From NCBI GenBank assembly GCA_016186375.1, contig JACPLS010000069.1:1-6016 (forward strand): a stretch of DNA of 6,016 nt. Reading direction: 5' to 3'. A program made the translations under genes and the position numbers. Shown here in pieces: positions 1 to 5,086 of the stretch. Each line of letters begins with the position of its first letter. The first letter of the stretch is position 1. This stretch comes from Candidatus Pacearchaeota archaeon (GTDB taxonomy: Archaea > Nanobdellota > Nanobdellia > Pacearchaeales > GW2011-AR1). The notes under the pieces were generated by a model. The model saw nothing but the letters and a program-made list of their open reading frames with translations, had not been told where the DNA came from and searched no databases.

Positions 1-48
1 AAAGATAGGGAATTTGCACATAGTATATTAAGCAGGAGAGGACTATGA
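1..48 (+). CDS. 3' end of an unidentified upstream gene (partial)
   Basis: Frame 1 is open from the first base to a TGA at 46-48 and would encode the last 15 residues KDREFAHSILSRRGL. The other two forward frames are closed by stops within this stretch. The TGA overlaps the ATG of the zinc-ribbon gene as ATGA (45-48), the usual arrangement of coupled genes in an archaeal operon, and this is the main reason to believe the fragment is coding. In many archaea uL30 or uS5 lies upstream of uL15, but 15 residues are too few to recognise either, so no product is assigned. Confidence 0.5.
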   Translation, partial: KDREFAHSILSRRGL

Positions 49-263
49 ATTCTCAAACAGGTTTTATGTGGCAGTGTTCCTGCGGGCATACACAATACAG
101 CGATGAAAATCCAGAGGAATGTATGAATTGTGGAAAAATAGATACATTTGTGAAACTTCCGGAAGAAATTGTAGAAGAAAGACTTAAAGAAACTGATGAA
201 GAAGAATTGAAAGGTTATTCAAGAATAAAGTCATTAAAGAAAAAAACTAGGAGGAAGAAATGA
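45..263 (+). CDS. Small rubredoxin-like zinc-ribbon protein in the ribosomal operon
   Basis: This 72-aa protein has four cysteines, C11 and C13 (CxC, within WQCSCGH) and C26 and C29 (CxxC, within ECMNCG), spaced as a small metal-binding ribbon. The stretch from W9 to about P39 resembles the rubredoxin-like domain at the end of rubrerythrins, with the pattern W-x-C..CG....E-x-P-x-x-C-x-x-CG followed by F-V-K. The first knuckle is CxC instead of the usual CxxC. Residues 40-56 are acidic and probably helical, and the tail 62-72 is very basic (KSLKKKTRRKK), which would suit binding to RNA or the ribosome. AGGAGAGG at 34-41 serves as the ribosome binding site. The gene overlaps the upstream reading frame and the uL15 start through ATGA at both ends, so it is translationally coupled. 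Binding of zinc or iron and a ribosome-linked role are inferences; no exact family is recognised. Confidence 0.8.
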   Translation: MNSQTGFMWQCSCGHTQYSDENPEECMNCGKIDTFVKLPEEIVEERLKETDEEELKGYSRIKSLKKKTRRKK

Positions 264-706
264 AGTTTAAAAAAAGACGTAAATCTGGAAGAAGACACGG
301 AAAGCAGACTGCTTTCCGTGGAGCGAAAGAAAGAACCAGAGGATCAGGAAACAGAGGAGGATATGGTATGGCTGGGACTGGAAAGAGAGGAGACCAGAAG
401 AAAACTTTAGTAATTAACCAAACAGGCGGAAATAATTATTTTGGAAAAGACAAAACTTTAAGGCGAGGTAATATTCCTCAAAAATTAAATGCAATTAATT
501 TGTCAGACATTGAGAATAATTTGCAATCTTTTAAAATTAAAGGAAATGAAATAGACTTAACTGGATTCAAGATTCTCGGAGAGGGAAATTTGAGCCAAAA
601 ACTAAAAATTAGAGCTTCTGCAGCTTCAGCTTCTGCAATTGAAAAAGTAAAGAAATCTGGTGGGGAAATTATTTTGAGGGAAAAAAGAAAGGAATTAAGT
701 AAATAA
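260..706 (+). CDS. rpl15: Large-subunit ribosomal protein uL15
   Basis: The 148-aa product is ribosomal protein uL15, a component of the large subunit that contacts 23S rRNA. The N-terminus (about 1-48) is the typical very basic, Gly-rich extension that threads into rRNA, with RRKSGRRHGKQTAFRGAK and a GSGNRGGYGMAGTGKRG-like run. The C-terminal globular part carries the family signature around 102-135: FKILGEGNLSQKLKIRAS followed by SASAIEKVKKSGGEI. The length is normal for an archaeal uL15. The start is decided by AGGAGG at 249-254, five bases before the ATG, and by ATGA overlap with the zinc-ribbon gene. In most archaea uL15 directly precedes secY, and it does so here, though secY has a separate promoter. 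Confidence 0.96.
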   Translation: MKFKKRRKSGRRHGKQTAFRGAKERTRGSGNRGGYGMAGTGKRGDQKKTLVINQTGGNNYFGKDKTLRRGNIPQKLNAINLSDIENNLQSFKIKGNEIDLTGFKILGEGNLSQKLKIRASAASASAIEKVKKSGGEIILREKRKELSK

Positions 707-741
707 ACAGCTTACTATAATATCTCTATTAATAAATCCTC

Positions 742-754
742 AAGATTTAAAAAG
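742..754 (+). promoter_or_regulatory. TATA/BRE promoter of secY
   Basis: AAGATTTAAAAAG is a TATA-like box with a purine-rich BRE-like flank. The first T of TTTAAA (746) is 29 bases before the A of the secY ATG at 775, which puts transcription start at or within a base or two of the ATG and implies a leaderless mRNA. No Shine-Dalgarno sequence precedes this ATG. The same AAGATTTAAA core recurs before the gene at 2237. Confidence 0.7.
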
Positions 755-756
755 TC

Positions 757-763
757 TTTTTTT
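757..763 (+). terminator. Possible T-run terminator of the ribosomal operon
   Basis: Seven consecutive T residues at 757-763, continuing into a pyrimidine-rich stretch to about 773, lie about 50 bases after the uL15 stop. Archaeal RNA polymerase commonly terminates at T-rich tracts on the non-template strand without a hairpin. The tract sits between the secY TATA box and its ATG, so it could equally be part of the initiation region of secY. Confidence 0.35.
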
Positions 764-774
764 CATTTCATCAC

Positions 775-2163
775 ATGGATATTAAAAATATTCTATATAA
801 TCTGCCTGAAGTAAAGAGGCCGATAGAAAAGAAACTTGCATTTAATACGAAACTAAAATGGACATTTATTATACTTTTAGCTTTCTTTATTTTAGCTAAT
901 ATACCTCTTTATGGATTAGGTCCAAATTCACTCGCACAATTTGAATATCTTGCCCTAATTCTTGGAACAGATTTTGGGAGCATCATTAGTCTAGGAATAG
1001 GACCAATAGTTATGTCTTCTATTATTTTGCAATTACTTGTGGGGTCTGGAATTCTTAAAATTGACACTAATTCTAGCGATGGGAAAAAATATTACCAAGG
1101 ATTACAAAAACTTGGAGTGATTTTCTTTATATTATTTGAAGCTTCAGTTTATGTTATTATGGGCGGCTTGCAGCCAGTATCTCCATCTTTCACTTATATA
1201 CTTATATTTCAATTAGTTTTAGGAGGATTAGCTATTATGTTTATGGATGAAGTTGTGACTAAATGGGGCTTTGGATCTGGAACATCGCTATTTATTGTTG
1301 CTGGTGTCGCATGGAGGCTATTCTCCGGATTGTTCCAGTTTATTGGACAACAAGGAGAAAATTGTCTTGCTGACTTTTCAGGAACTCAATGCGCTGGAAA
1401 AATATTAGTTATTATCCAATCAGTAATTAACGGCGCACCAACAGAAGCTCTTGCTGCACTGCTTGTTATAGTCGTTACTGCTGGAATTTTCCTTATGGTT
1501 GTTTGGGCACAGAGTTTGAAGGTTGAAATTCCTTTAAGTTTTGAAAGATTAAGAGGGTATAGCATTAAATGGCCTCTTCAATTCTTTTATGCTTCTGTTA
1601 TTCCTGTTATTCTTGTTGCGGCCCTTGTTGCTAACATACAATTATTTGGAGGACTATTGCAAAACTGGCTGGGCCATCCAACATTTATAGGGGCTTTTTC
1701 AAACGGACAAGCGACATCGGGACTTTCTTATTGGTTTGCTAGTTCAAATGTATTAGAAGGGATAATTAGAGGTAGCCTACAGAATAGCCAGATAATACAA
1801 ACATTTACACATCTTTTATTTTATATGGCATTTTCAGCACTTTTTGCAGTGTTGTGGGTAAAAACATCAGGTATGGACGAGCAAAATCAAGCAAAGAAAA
1901 TTCTTGCTTCTGGATTGCAAATTCCAGGATTTAGAAAAGATAAAAGGGTTTTAGAATCTATCTTAAAGAGATATATATTGCCTCTTACAATAATGGGTGG
2001 ATTAGCAGTCGGAGCATTATCGGCTATAGCTGATATTCTTGGTGCATTAACATCTGGAACAGCAATTCTTCTTGCAGTTATGATTATGTATCAGCTCTAC
2101 CAGAGCATTGCACAACAGCACGCAATGGATATGCATCCTGCTTTGAGGAAATTTATTGGATAA
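775..2163 (+). CDS. secY: Preprotein translocase channel subunit SecY (Sec61 alpha)
   Basis: The 462-aa product is SecY, the pore subunit of the Sec translocon in the cytoplasmic membrane, which works with SecE and SecG/Sbh. About ten membrane helices are visible. Landmarks are the plug region after TM1 (about 41-50, ANIPLYGLGP), the TM2b end QLLVGSGILKID (86-97), the TM4-TM5 cytosolic loop MDEVVTKWGFGSGTSLFI (157-174), the TM6-TM7 cytosolic loop with ERLRGYSIKWPLQFFY (257-272) followed by VIPVIL, and the TM8-TM9 loop KTSGMDEQNQAKK...GLQIPGFRKDKR (363-391), which docks ribosomes in this family. Length and motifs are archaeal rather than bacterial. Its only two cysteines, C197 and C206, lie in the external TM5-TM6 loop. 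A TATA box 29 bases before the ATG suggests a leaderless transcript separate from the uL15 operon. An EMC3-type insertase gene lies two genes downstream. Confidence 0.97.
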   Translation: MDIKNILYNLPEVKRPIEKKLAFNTKLKWTFIILLAFFILANIPLYGLGPNSLAQFEYLALILGTDFGSIISLGIGPIVMSSIILQLLVGSGILKIDTNSSDGKKYYQGLQKLGVIFFILFEASVYVIMGGLQPVSPSFTYILIFQLVLGGLAIMFMDEVVTKWGFGSGTSLFIVAGVAWRLFSGLFQFIGQQGENCLADFSGTQCAGKILVIIQSVINGAPTEALAALLVIVVTAGIFLMVVWAQSLKVEIPLSFERLRGYSIKWPLQFFYASVIPVILVAALVANIQLFGGLLQNWLGHPTFIGAFSNGQATSGLSYWFASSNVLEGIIRGSLQNSQIIQTFTHLLFYMAFSALFAVLWVKTSGMDEQNQAKKILASGLQIPGFRKDKRVLESILKRYILPLTIMGGLAVGALSAIADILGALTSGTAILLAVMIMYQLYQSIAQQHAMDMHPALRKFIG

Positions 2164-2203
2164 ATGATAAATTCTTACTGATTAGTAAATAAATTTCTTC
2201 TGT

Positions 2204-2215
2204 AAGATTTAAATA
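2204..2215 (+). promoter_or_regulatory. TATA/BRE promoter of the 124-aa gene
   Basis: AAGATTTAAATA repeats the core found before secY. The first T of TTTAAA (2208) is exactly 29 bases before the A of the ATG at 2237, the same spacing as for secY. The bases just before the ATG (AATATAAAAAATT) contain no Shine-Dalgarno sequence, so the mRNA is probably leaderless. Confidence 0.68.
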
Positions 2216-2236
2216 TCATTAATAATATAAAAAATT

Positions 2237-2611
2237 ATGGCCAATGTAATTTATAGCGATGAAGAAATTGATGAAATTATGAGAATTTCAGAAAATTTAT
2301 TAGCAATAAGACAATCAACTTATAAACATGTTAAATATGCAGAACTAATACTTGCAAGCCCTTTATCTCGTTTCGAAACTTTAAGAAAAACACAGATTTT
2401 AGGAGTACTACACTCTGATATTATGTATGCAAATGAATATGTTTGTGAAAGGGCTTCTTTACCAATATATGAAGATTTTGTAAAACTTGTTGATGGGGCC
2501 GTAGAAAAAGCCAAATTTACAATAGGAAAGTTAGAAATTGCACTTAGTTTAGCAAATGATTATACTGAACTTAGATGTTGTACTAGTGACATGAAAAATA
2601 GGTTGGTTTAA
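2237..2611 (+). CDS. Unknown 124-aa helical protein between secY and the EMC3-like gene
   Basis: I do not recognise this protein. It is soluble in appearance, with no hydrophobic segment long enough to span a membrane, and its composition (many E, K, A, L, I) suggests nearly all alpha-helix: about 7-37, 43-72 and 77-108. It starts acidic (SDEEIDEIMRISENLL) and ends with a short tail holding two adjacent cysteines, C114 and C115; a third cysteine is C70. There is no P-loop, so it is not a small adenylate kinase, although many archaea carry adk at this position between secY and the DUF106 gene. The start is supported by the TATA box 29 bases upstream. It is flanked by two membrane-insertion genes, so a link to that process is possible but unproven. 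Confidence 0.75.
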   Translation: MANVIYSDEEIDEIMRISENLLAIRQSTYKHVKYAELILASPLSRFETLRKTQILGVLHSDIMYANEYVCERASLPIYEDFVKLVDGAVEKAKFTIGKLEIALSLANDYTELRCCTSDMKNRLV

Positions 2612-2623
2612 ATACGCAATTTT

Positions 2624-2632
2624 CTTTAAAAT
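2624..2632 (+). promoter_or_regulatory. Possible TATA box of the EMC3-like gene
   Basis: CTTTAAAAT has its first TTTAAA base (2625) 28 bases before the ATG at 2653, again compatible with leaderless initiation. The purine stretch AAAGGAAAGA (2638-2647) lies between and could serve as a weak ribosome binding site if the gene is instead read from an upstream transcript. The two possibilities cannot be separated from sequence. Confidence 0.5.
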
Positions 2633-2652
2633 CTTAGAAAGGAAAGATTAAA

Positions 2653-3054
2653 ATGGTGATTGAATTAATTCAACAATATCCGAAAATTAGCATAGTTGTT
2701 TTAGCAACGCTTGTTTCGTTTTTGATTTCTTTAGTAAATTATTTTGTCCTTGATAAAGAGAAGATGAGGGATTTAAAGGCGAAGCAAAAAGCTTTACAGG
2801 AAGAGGCTAAGAAACATAAGAATAATCCACAAAAAATGATGGATATACAAAAAGAAATAATGCCTCTCTCAATGGAAATGATGAAACACTCTTTCAAACC
2901 TTTATTAATTACAATGATCCCAATAATTATTTTCTTTGGTTTAGTCAAACAATGGTATGTTGGAACTGCATTGGCAAAGACATGGATTTGGTGGTATATT
3001 GGAACAAGCATTGTGAGCAGCATGATTTTTAGAAAGCTACTTAAACTGCCGTAG
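2653..3054 (+). CDS. EMC3/TMCO1-family (DUF106) membrane protein insertase, archaeal YidC/Oxa1-like
   Basis: The 133-aa product fits the archaeal DUF106 family, related to eukaryotic EMC3 and TMCO1 and to YidC/Oxa1/Get1 insertases, which move membrane-protein helices into the bilayer. The family architecture is complete: TM1 at about 11-33, a charged coiled coil at 34-68 (DKEKMRDLKAKQKALQEEAKKHK, then NNPQKMMDIQKEIM), TM2 at about 82-98 and TM3 at about 108-128. The Met-rich stretch after the coiled coil (MMDIQKEIMPLSMEMMKHSFKP) is typical and is thought to contact hydrophobic substrates. At 133 residues it appears to be a minimal version. Its location just after secY matches the usual archaeal neighbourhood. 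A perfect inverted repeat covers its last codons and stop. Confidence 0.9.
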   Translation: MVIELIQQYPKISIVVLATLVSFLISLVNYFVLDKEKMRDLKAKQKALQEEAKKHKNNPQKMMDIQKEIMPLSMEMMKHSFKPLLITMIPIIIFFGLVKQWYVGTALAKTWIWWYIGTSIVSSMIFRKLLKLP

Positions 3055-3063
3055 GCAGTTTAA
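3041..3063. repeat. Perfect 10-bp inverted repeat over the stop codon, possible bidirectional terminator
   Basis: TTAAACTGCC (3041-3050), a 3-base loop GTA, and GGCAGTTTAA (3054-3063) form a perfect palindrome. The TAG stop of the EMC3-like gene (3052-3054) lies in the loop and first stem base. It sits between two convergent genes, and the MFS gene on the other strand ends 25 bases further on. A short T-rich stretch (TGTATTTTATATG) follows on the plus strand. This placement suits a transcription stop or an mRNA 3'-end hairpin serving both strands, although archaeal termination usually depends on T-tracts, not hairpins. Confidence 0.5.
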
Positions 3064-3087
3064 TGTATTTTATATGAATGTTATTAG

Positions 3088-4335
3088 TTATGACTTATTA
3101 TTGATAAACTCTGTTTTATCATTTTTTACTTTTGAAAGAGCAATCAAACCAAGAAGAACGAATAAAGTCATAGCTGAAACGGCTATTCTATACCTATTAT
3201 CTCCTAGTGAGGTTAAATTCGTTACTAATAAACCCCAAACTATTGGCCCGAGAAGAGATGAAGCTCTCTCTGATAAACCAAAATAAGCAAATGCTAAGTT
3301 ATGTCTGCCTTTAGGAGCTACATACCCCATAACTGAACGGGAAACAGCCCAATTTGAACCAAAACAAAGCCCCATAAAAATAGCTGCAATTACAAACAAA
3401 GTAAAATCTTTAATGAATCCTACGAAAGGAAAAACGAATAACCATATTAAAAGAATATATGTTAAAGTTCTTTTATGACCGAACTTATCTGCTATATATC
3501 CGGACAATGTTCCACCAACAGCAGATGTAACTAAAATACCTAATAATAGATATGTTTTTACTGTGTCAGAGATGCCCCATACTTGTTCAAGAAATATCGG
3601 AAAATTATTTGTGGCTGTTAATATAGCATCATTAAATAAAAAATATGCAATTATAAAAAATGTAAAACTATATGATGAAAATAATAATTTTGTTTCTGTA
3701 ATTGTTTCTTTTAAACCTAAATTAATTTTTAATTTAATAGAATATTTCTTTGGCTCTTTAAAAAAGAAAAGCATTGGAAGTGATATAATAAAAAACAATA
3801 CTACAGAAGGTAATAGGGTTTCAGCTCTCATATTTGAGCCAAAGAAACTAAAAGTTCCGTTTGCAAGCGGTAGAACAATAAATAATCCTACAAGTTGTCC
3901 TAAATAATTTGCAGTTATTCCTAAGCCAGAGATAAGTCCTCTTTTTTCCGGTCTTATAATATCATTTATTAAAGGAGTATAAAATGTGAACGATAATAGA
4001 TAAAAATATAAACCTAAAGTGAAAAAAATTAAAGCTAAAATATCCTTATTTGATATAGCTAATATTGCACAAATTCCATAAAATATTGCTGTTAAAATTG
4101 TCGTATACCTTAGTCCTGTAATTCTTCTTAAATGTTTATCAAGTAGGGTCCCTGTTAATGGAACTGTTAAAAGAAGAAGTAGAGCGGAAATTGTAAATGT
4201 CAGATTAAAATATAAATCAGATATTCCTCTATCAATTACTATCCATTGTGCAAAATAAAGAAAAAAGACGATAGATAAAAGGGAATTAGCAAAATCATAA
4301 AGTATCCAAAGAAATACATTTTTTTTGGAATCCAT
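3088..4335 (-). CDS. Major facilitator superfamily transporter, UMF1/Atg22-like
   Basis: The 415-aa product has about 12 hydrophobic segments and the features of the UMF1 (Atg22-like) branch of the major facilitator superfamily. Near the N-terminus is the branch hallmark LYDFANS (12-18), followed by an aromatic first helix. Loop motifs of the MFS A-type are GTLLDKHLRR (62-71) after TM2 and GYIADKFGHKRT (279-290) after TM8, showing the internal duplication of two six-helix halves. YFGLSERASSLLGPIVWGLL (351-370) in TM11 also fits this family. Yeast Atg22 exports amino acids from the vacuole; bacterial and archaeal members have no settled substrate, so none is assigned. The gene is convergent with the EMC3-like gene and has its own promoter. 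The start is supported by a TATA box 27-28 bases upstream and the absence of a Shine-Dalgarno sequence. Confidence 0.87.
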   Translation of the reverse strand: MDSKKNVFLWILYDFANSLLSIVFFLYFAQWIVIDRGISDLYFNLTFTISALLLLLTVPLTGTLLDKHLRRITGLRYTTILTAIFYGICAILAISNKDILALIFFTLGLYFYLLSFTFYTPLINDIIRPEKRGLISGLGITANYLGQLVGLFIVLPLANGTFSFFGSNMRAETLLPSVVLFFIISLPMLFFFKEPKKYSIKLKINLGLKETITETKLLFSSYSFTFFIIAYFLFNDAILTATNNFPIFLEQVWGISDTVKTYLLLGILVTSAVGGTLSGYIADKFGHKRTLTYILLIWLFVFPFVGFIKDFTLFVIAAIFMGLCFGSNWAVSRSVMGYVAPKGRHNLAFAYFGLSERASSLLGPIVWGLLVTNLTSLGDNRYRIAVSAMTLFVLLGLIALSKVKNDKTEFINNKS

Positions 4336-4353
4336 TTATTTATTTATCTCTTA

Positions 4354-4367
4354 TTATTTAAAATCTT
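4354..4367 (-). promoter_or_regulatory. TATA/BRE promoter of the MFS gene
   Basis: On the minus strand this reads AAGATTTTAAATAA, a close relative of the AAGATTTAAA elements before secY and the 124-aa gene. The TTTTAAA tract starts 28 bases before the A of the ATG at 4335. The bases just before the ATG (AAATAAATAAA on the minus strand) have no Shine-Dalgarno sequence, so the transcript is probably leaderless. Confidence 0.68.
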
Positions 4368-4423
4368 TTCCCATCTGGAAAAAATTCAAATTTATTATAT
4401 TCTTATCTTATAAAAATGGTATA

Positions 4424-4433
4424 TTTATAAATA
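4424..4433 (+). promoter_or_regulatory. Strong TATA box upstream of the 32-aa micro-ORF
   Basis: TTTATAAATA is close to the ideal archaeal TATA box. Its first base is 29 bases before the ATG at 4453, the same spacing as for the secY and 2237 promoters. It points to a plus-strand transcript starting near 4450-4453, whether or not the micro-ORF is translated. Confidence 0.55.
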
Positions 4434-4452
4434 ATTACTTTATGAGATAATT

Positions 4453-4551
4453 ATGAAAGAGACAACATCTATGCCTGGATTTTATGATGAATCTCCTTTA
4501 TTGAACCAATTGATGATGACACAGTCCATAAATAAGCCTTGCTGTCCATAA
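4453..4551 (+). CDS. Possible 32-aa micro-ORF or 5' remnant of a lost gene
   Basis: An ATG at 4453 opens 32 codons beginning MKETTSMPGFYDESPLLNQL and ending KPCCP before TAA at 4549-4551. I do not recognise it. The argument for it is a near-ideal TATA box exactly 29 bases upstream, matching the leaderless promoters of the real genes in the window. The argument against is its shortness and the fact that its end runs through the first direct repeat, with the stop codon inside the second. It may therefore be the intact start of a gene whose remainder was replaced when the repeat-bearing DNA arrived, or a real small protein with a Cys-Cys-Pro end. Confidence 0.3.
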   Translation: MKETTSMPGFYDESPLLNQLMMTQSINKPCCP

Positions 4552-4572
4552 ACTATGAGAAATGTCCATAAA
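4524..4572 (+). repeat. Three 9-bp direct repeats GTCCATAAA at an exact 20-bp period
   Basis: GTCCATAAA occurs at 4524-4532, 4544-4552 and 4564-4572, so the units start exactly 20 bases apart with unrelated 11-base spacers. The second and third copies are also preceded by T (TGTCCATAAA). A 20-21 bp period places each copy on nearly the same face of the helix, as expected for an array bound by several copies of one protein. Candidates are a regulator operator for the genes starting at 4664, an iteron-like site, or the multi-copy end of a mobile element. I saw no further copy in the window. Confidence 0.8.
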
Positions 4573-4632
4573 GTGTCAACGAAAATTATTATTATATAGG
4601 ACTGTATGAAAATTGATAATCAATAATCTAAA

Positions 4633-4643
4633 TTATTATAAAG
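4633..4643 (+). promoter_or_regulatory. TATA box deciding the start of the 4664 gene
   Basis: TTATTATAAAG contains TTATAAAG, whose first base (4636) is 28 bases before the ATG at 4664. This spacing matches the other promoters in the window and supports the ATG at 4664 over the in-frame TTG at 4613. Confidence 0.55.
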
Positions 4644-4663
4644 CTGTCTTATGTGAGTTTTTG

Positions 4664-4855
4664 ATGAGCGATTATCATGGGCACTATCACGGAGATATAC
4701 CTTTTATGATATGGATATTGATAGTTGCAATAGTATGTATCGGAATAGGTTTATTAGTTCCACAGCTGTCCGTTTTATTATTTATAGGGATAGTTTTGTT
4801 TATTATTTGGTTAGGAATAATCATCATTGCTTTTTTAAGAGACATAAGTCAATAA
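4664..4855 (+). CDS. Small two-helix membrane protein with His-rich N-terminus
   Basis: The 63-aa product begins MSDYHGHYHGDIPFM and continues with two membrane helices, about 13-33 and 35-57, joined by a very short turn around Pro31, and ends in RDISQ. Almost nothing outside the membrane remains except the N-terminal head with three histidines at alternate positions (H5, H7, H9), which could bind a metal. I do not recognise a family; short two-helix proteins of this kind are common in archaea and often uncharacterised. A TTG at 4613 would add 17 residues, but that extension lies across the TATA box and has no support of its own. The gene starts the accessory cluster downstream of the 20-bp-period repeats. 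Confidence 0.65.
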   Translation: MSDYHGHYHGDIPFMIWILIVAIVCIGIGLLVPQLSVLLFIGIVLFIIWLGIIIIAFLRDISQ

Positions 4856-4880
4856 AATGATAAAATTCTAAAGGCAATAG

Positions 4881-4888
4881 TTTTTAAG
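4881..4888 (+). promoter_or_regulatory. Possible TATA box of the three-gene overlapping cluster
   Basis: TTTTTAAG lies with its T run 27-29 bases before the ATG at 4910, the same spacing as the other promoters in the window. No Shine-Dalgarno sequence precedes that ATG. The box is weaker than those of secY or the micro-ORF because the A tract is short. Confidence 0.4.
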
Positions 4889-4909
4889 TTGGGATTAATT
4901 AGATTATAT

Positions 4910-5086
4910 ATGAGAAAAGATTCTAGAAATCTATTGTCTTTGTTGGCAGGAATATTCTTAGTTTTTATTGGATTAACAGGCACTATCATCACAATACCTA
5001 GTAGTAAACCAATTATAATTTTACCCGTGCTTTCTCTAGTAATTGGAGCAATTCTCGCCATTTTGGGCGGGCTTAGAAAATGGTAG
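4910..5086 (+). CDS. Small two-helix membrane protein, first of an overlapping three-gene cluster
   Basis: The 58-aa product has a basic cytosolic start (MRKDSRN), a first membrane helix at about 8-29, a Pro-containing turn (IPSSKP, 29-34), a second helix at about 35-54 and a basic end (LRKW). By the positive-inside rule both ends face the cytoplasm and the short turn faces outside. I do not recognise a family. An in-frame TTG at 4889 would add seven residues, but ATG at 4910 is preferred because a TATA-like element lies 27-29 bases before it. The stop overlaps the start of the next gene by seven bases (ATGGTAG, 5080-5086), which indicates coupled translation. Confidence 0.6.
   Translation: MRKDSRNLLSLLAGIFLVFIGLTGTIITIPSSKPIIILPVLSLVIGAILAILGGLRKW

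Larger units (their letters stand above)
4336..4663. other. Divergent regulatory region without a firm gene
   Basis: These 328 bases separate the MFS gene from the accessory membrane-protein cluster. They hold the MFS promoter (minus strand), a strong TATA box at 4424-4433, a possible 32-aa micro-ORF (4453-4551), three 9-bp direct repeats at a 20-bp period (4524-4572), a second AT-rich TATA-like element (TTATTATTATATA, 4586-4598) and the probable promoter of the 4664 gene. I see no tRNA or other structured RNA gene. The stretch is very AT-rich except for the repeats, which break the pattern with GTCC. Confidence 0.6.

Noticed and set aside
2320..2514. 64-aa open frame on the minus strand inside the 124-aa gene
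   Set aside because: It lies wholly opposite a gene with its own promoter, has no promoter or ribosome binding site of its own, and its sequence has no domain-like pattern.
2739..3023. 94-aa hydrophobic open frame on the minus strand opposite the EMC3-like gene
   Set aside because: The plus strand encodes a recognised membrane protein here; the antisense frame is a by-product of its AT-rich, helix-coding sequence.
3563..3907. 114-aa and 70-aa open frames on the plus strand (3563-3907 and 3074-3286) opposite the MFS gene
   Set aside because: The minus strand carries a complete 415-aa transporter with clear family motifs; the plus-strand frames have no recognisable features.
4524..4572. GTCCATAAA repeats as a CRISPR array
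   Set aside because: The repeats are only 9 bases with 11-base spacers, far shorter than CRISPR repeats and spacers, and no cas gene is present.
4605..4625. Six-codon frame MKIDNQ before the 4664 gene as a leader peptide
   Set aside because: It has no regulatory hallmark such as codon runs or alternative hairpins, and the nearest TATA-like element is at the wrong distance.
4849..5061. 70-aa open frame on the minus strand opposite the 58-aa membrane protein
   Set aside because: Both strands look hydrophobic, but the plus frame has a suitably placed TATA-like element, same-strand neighbours and a coupled overlap with the next gene, while the minus frame has none.
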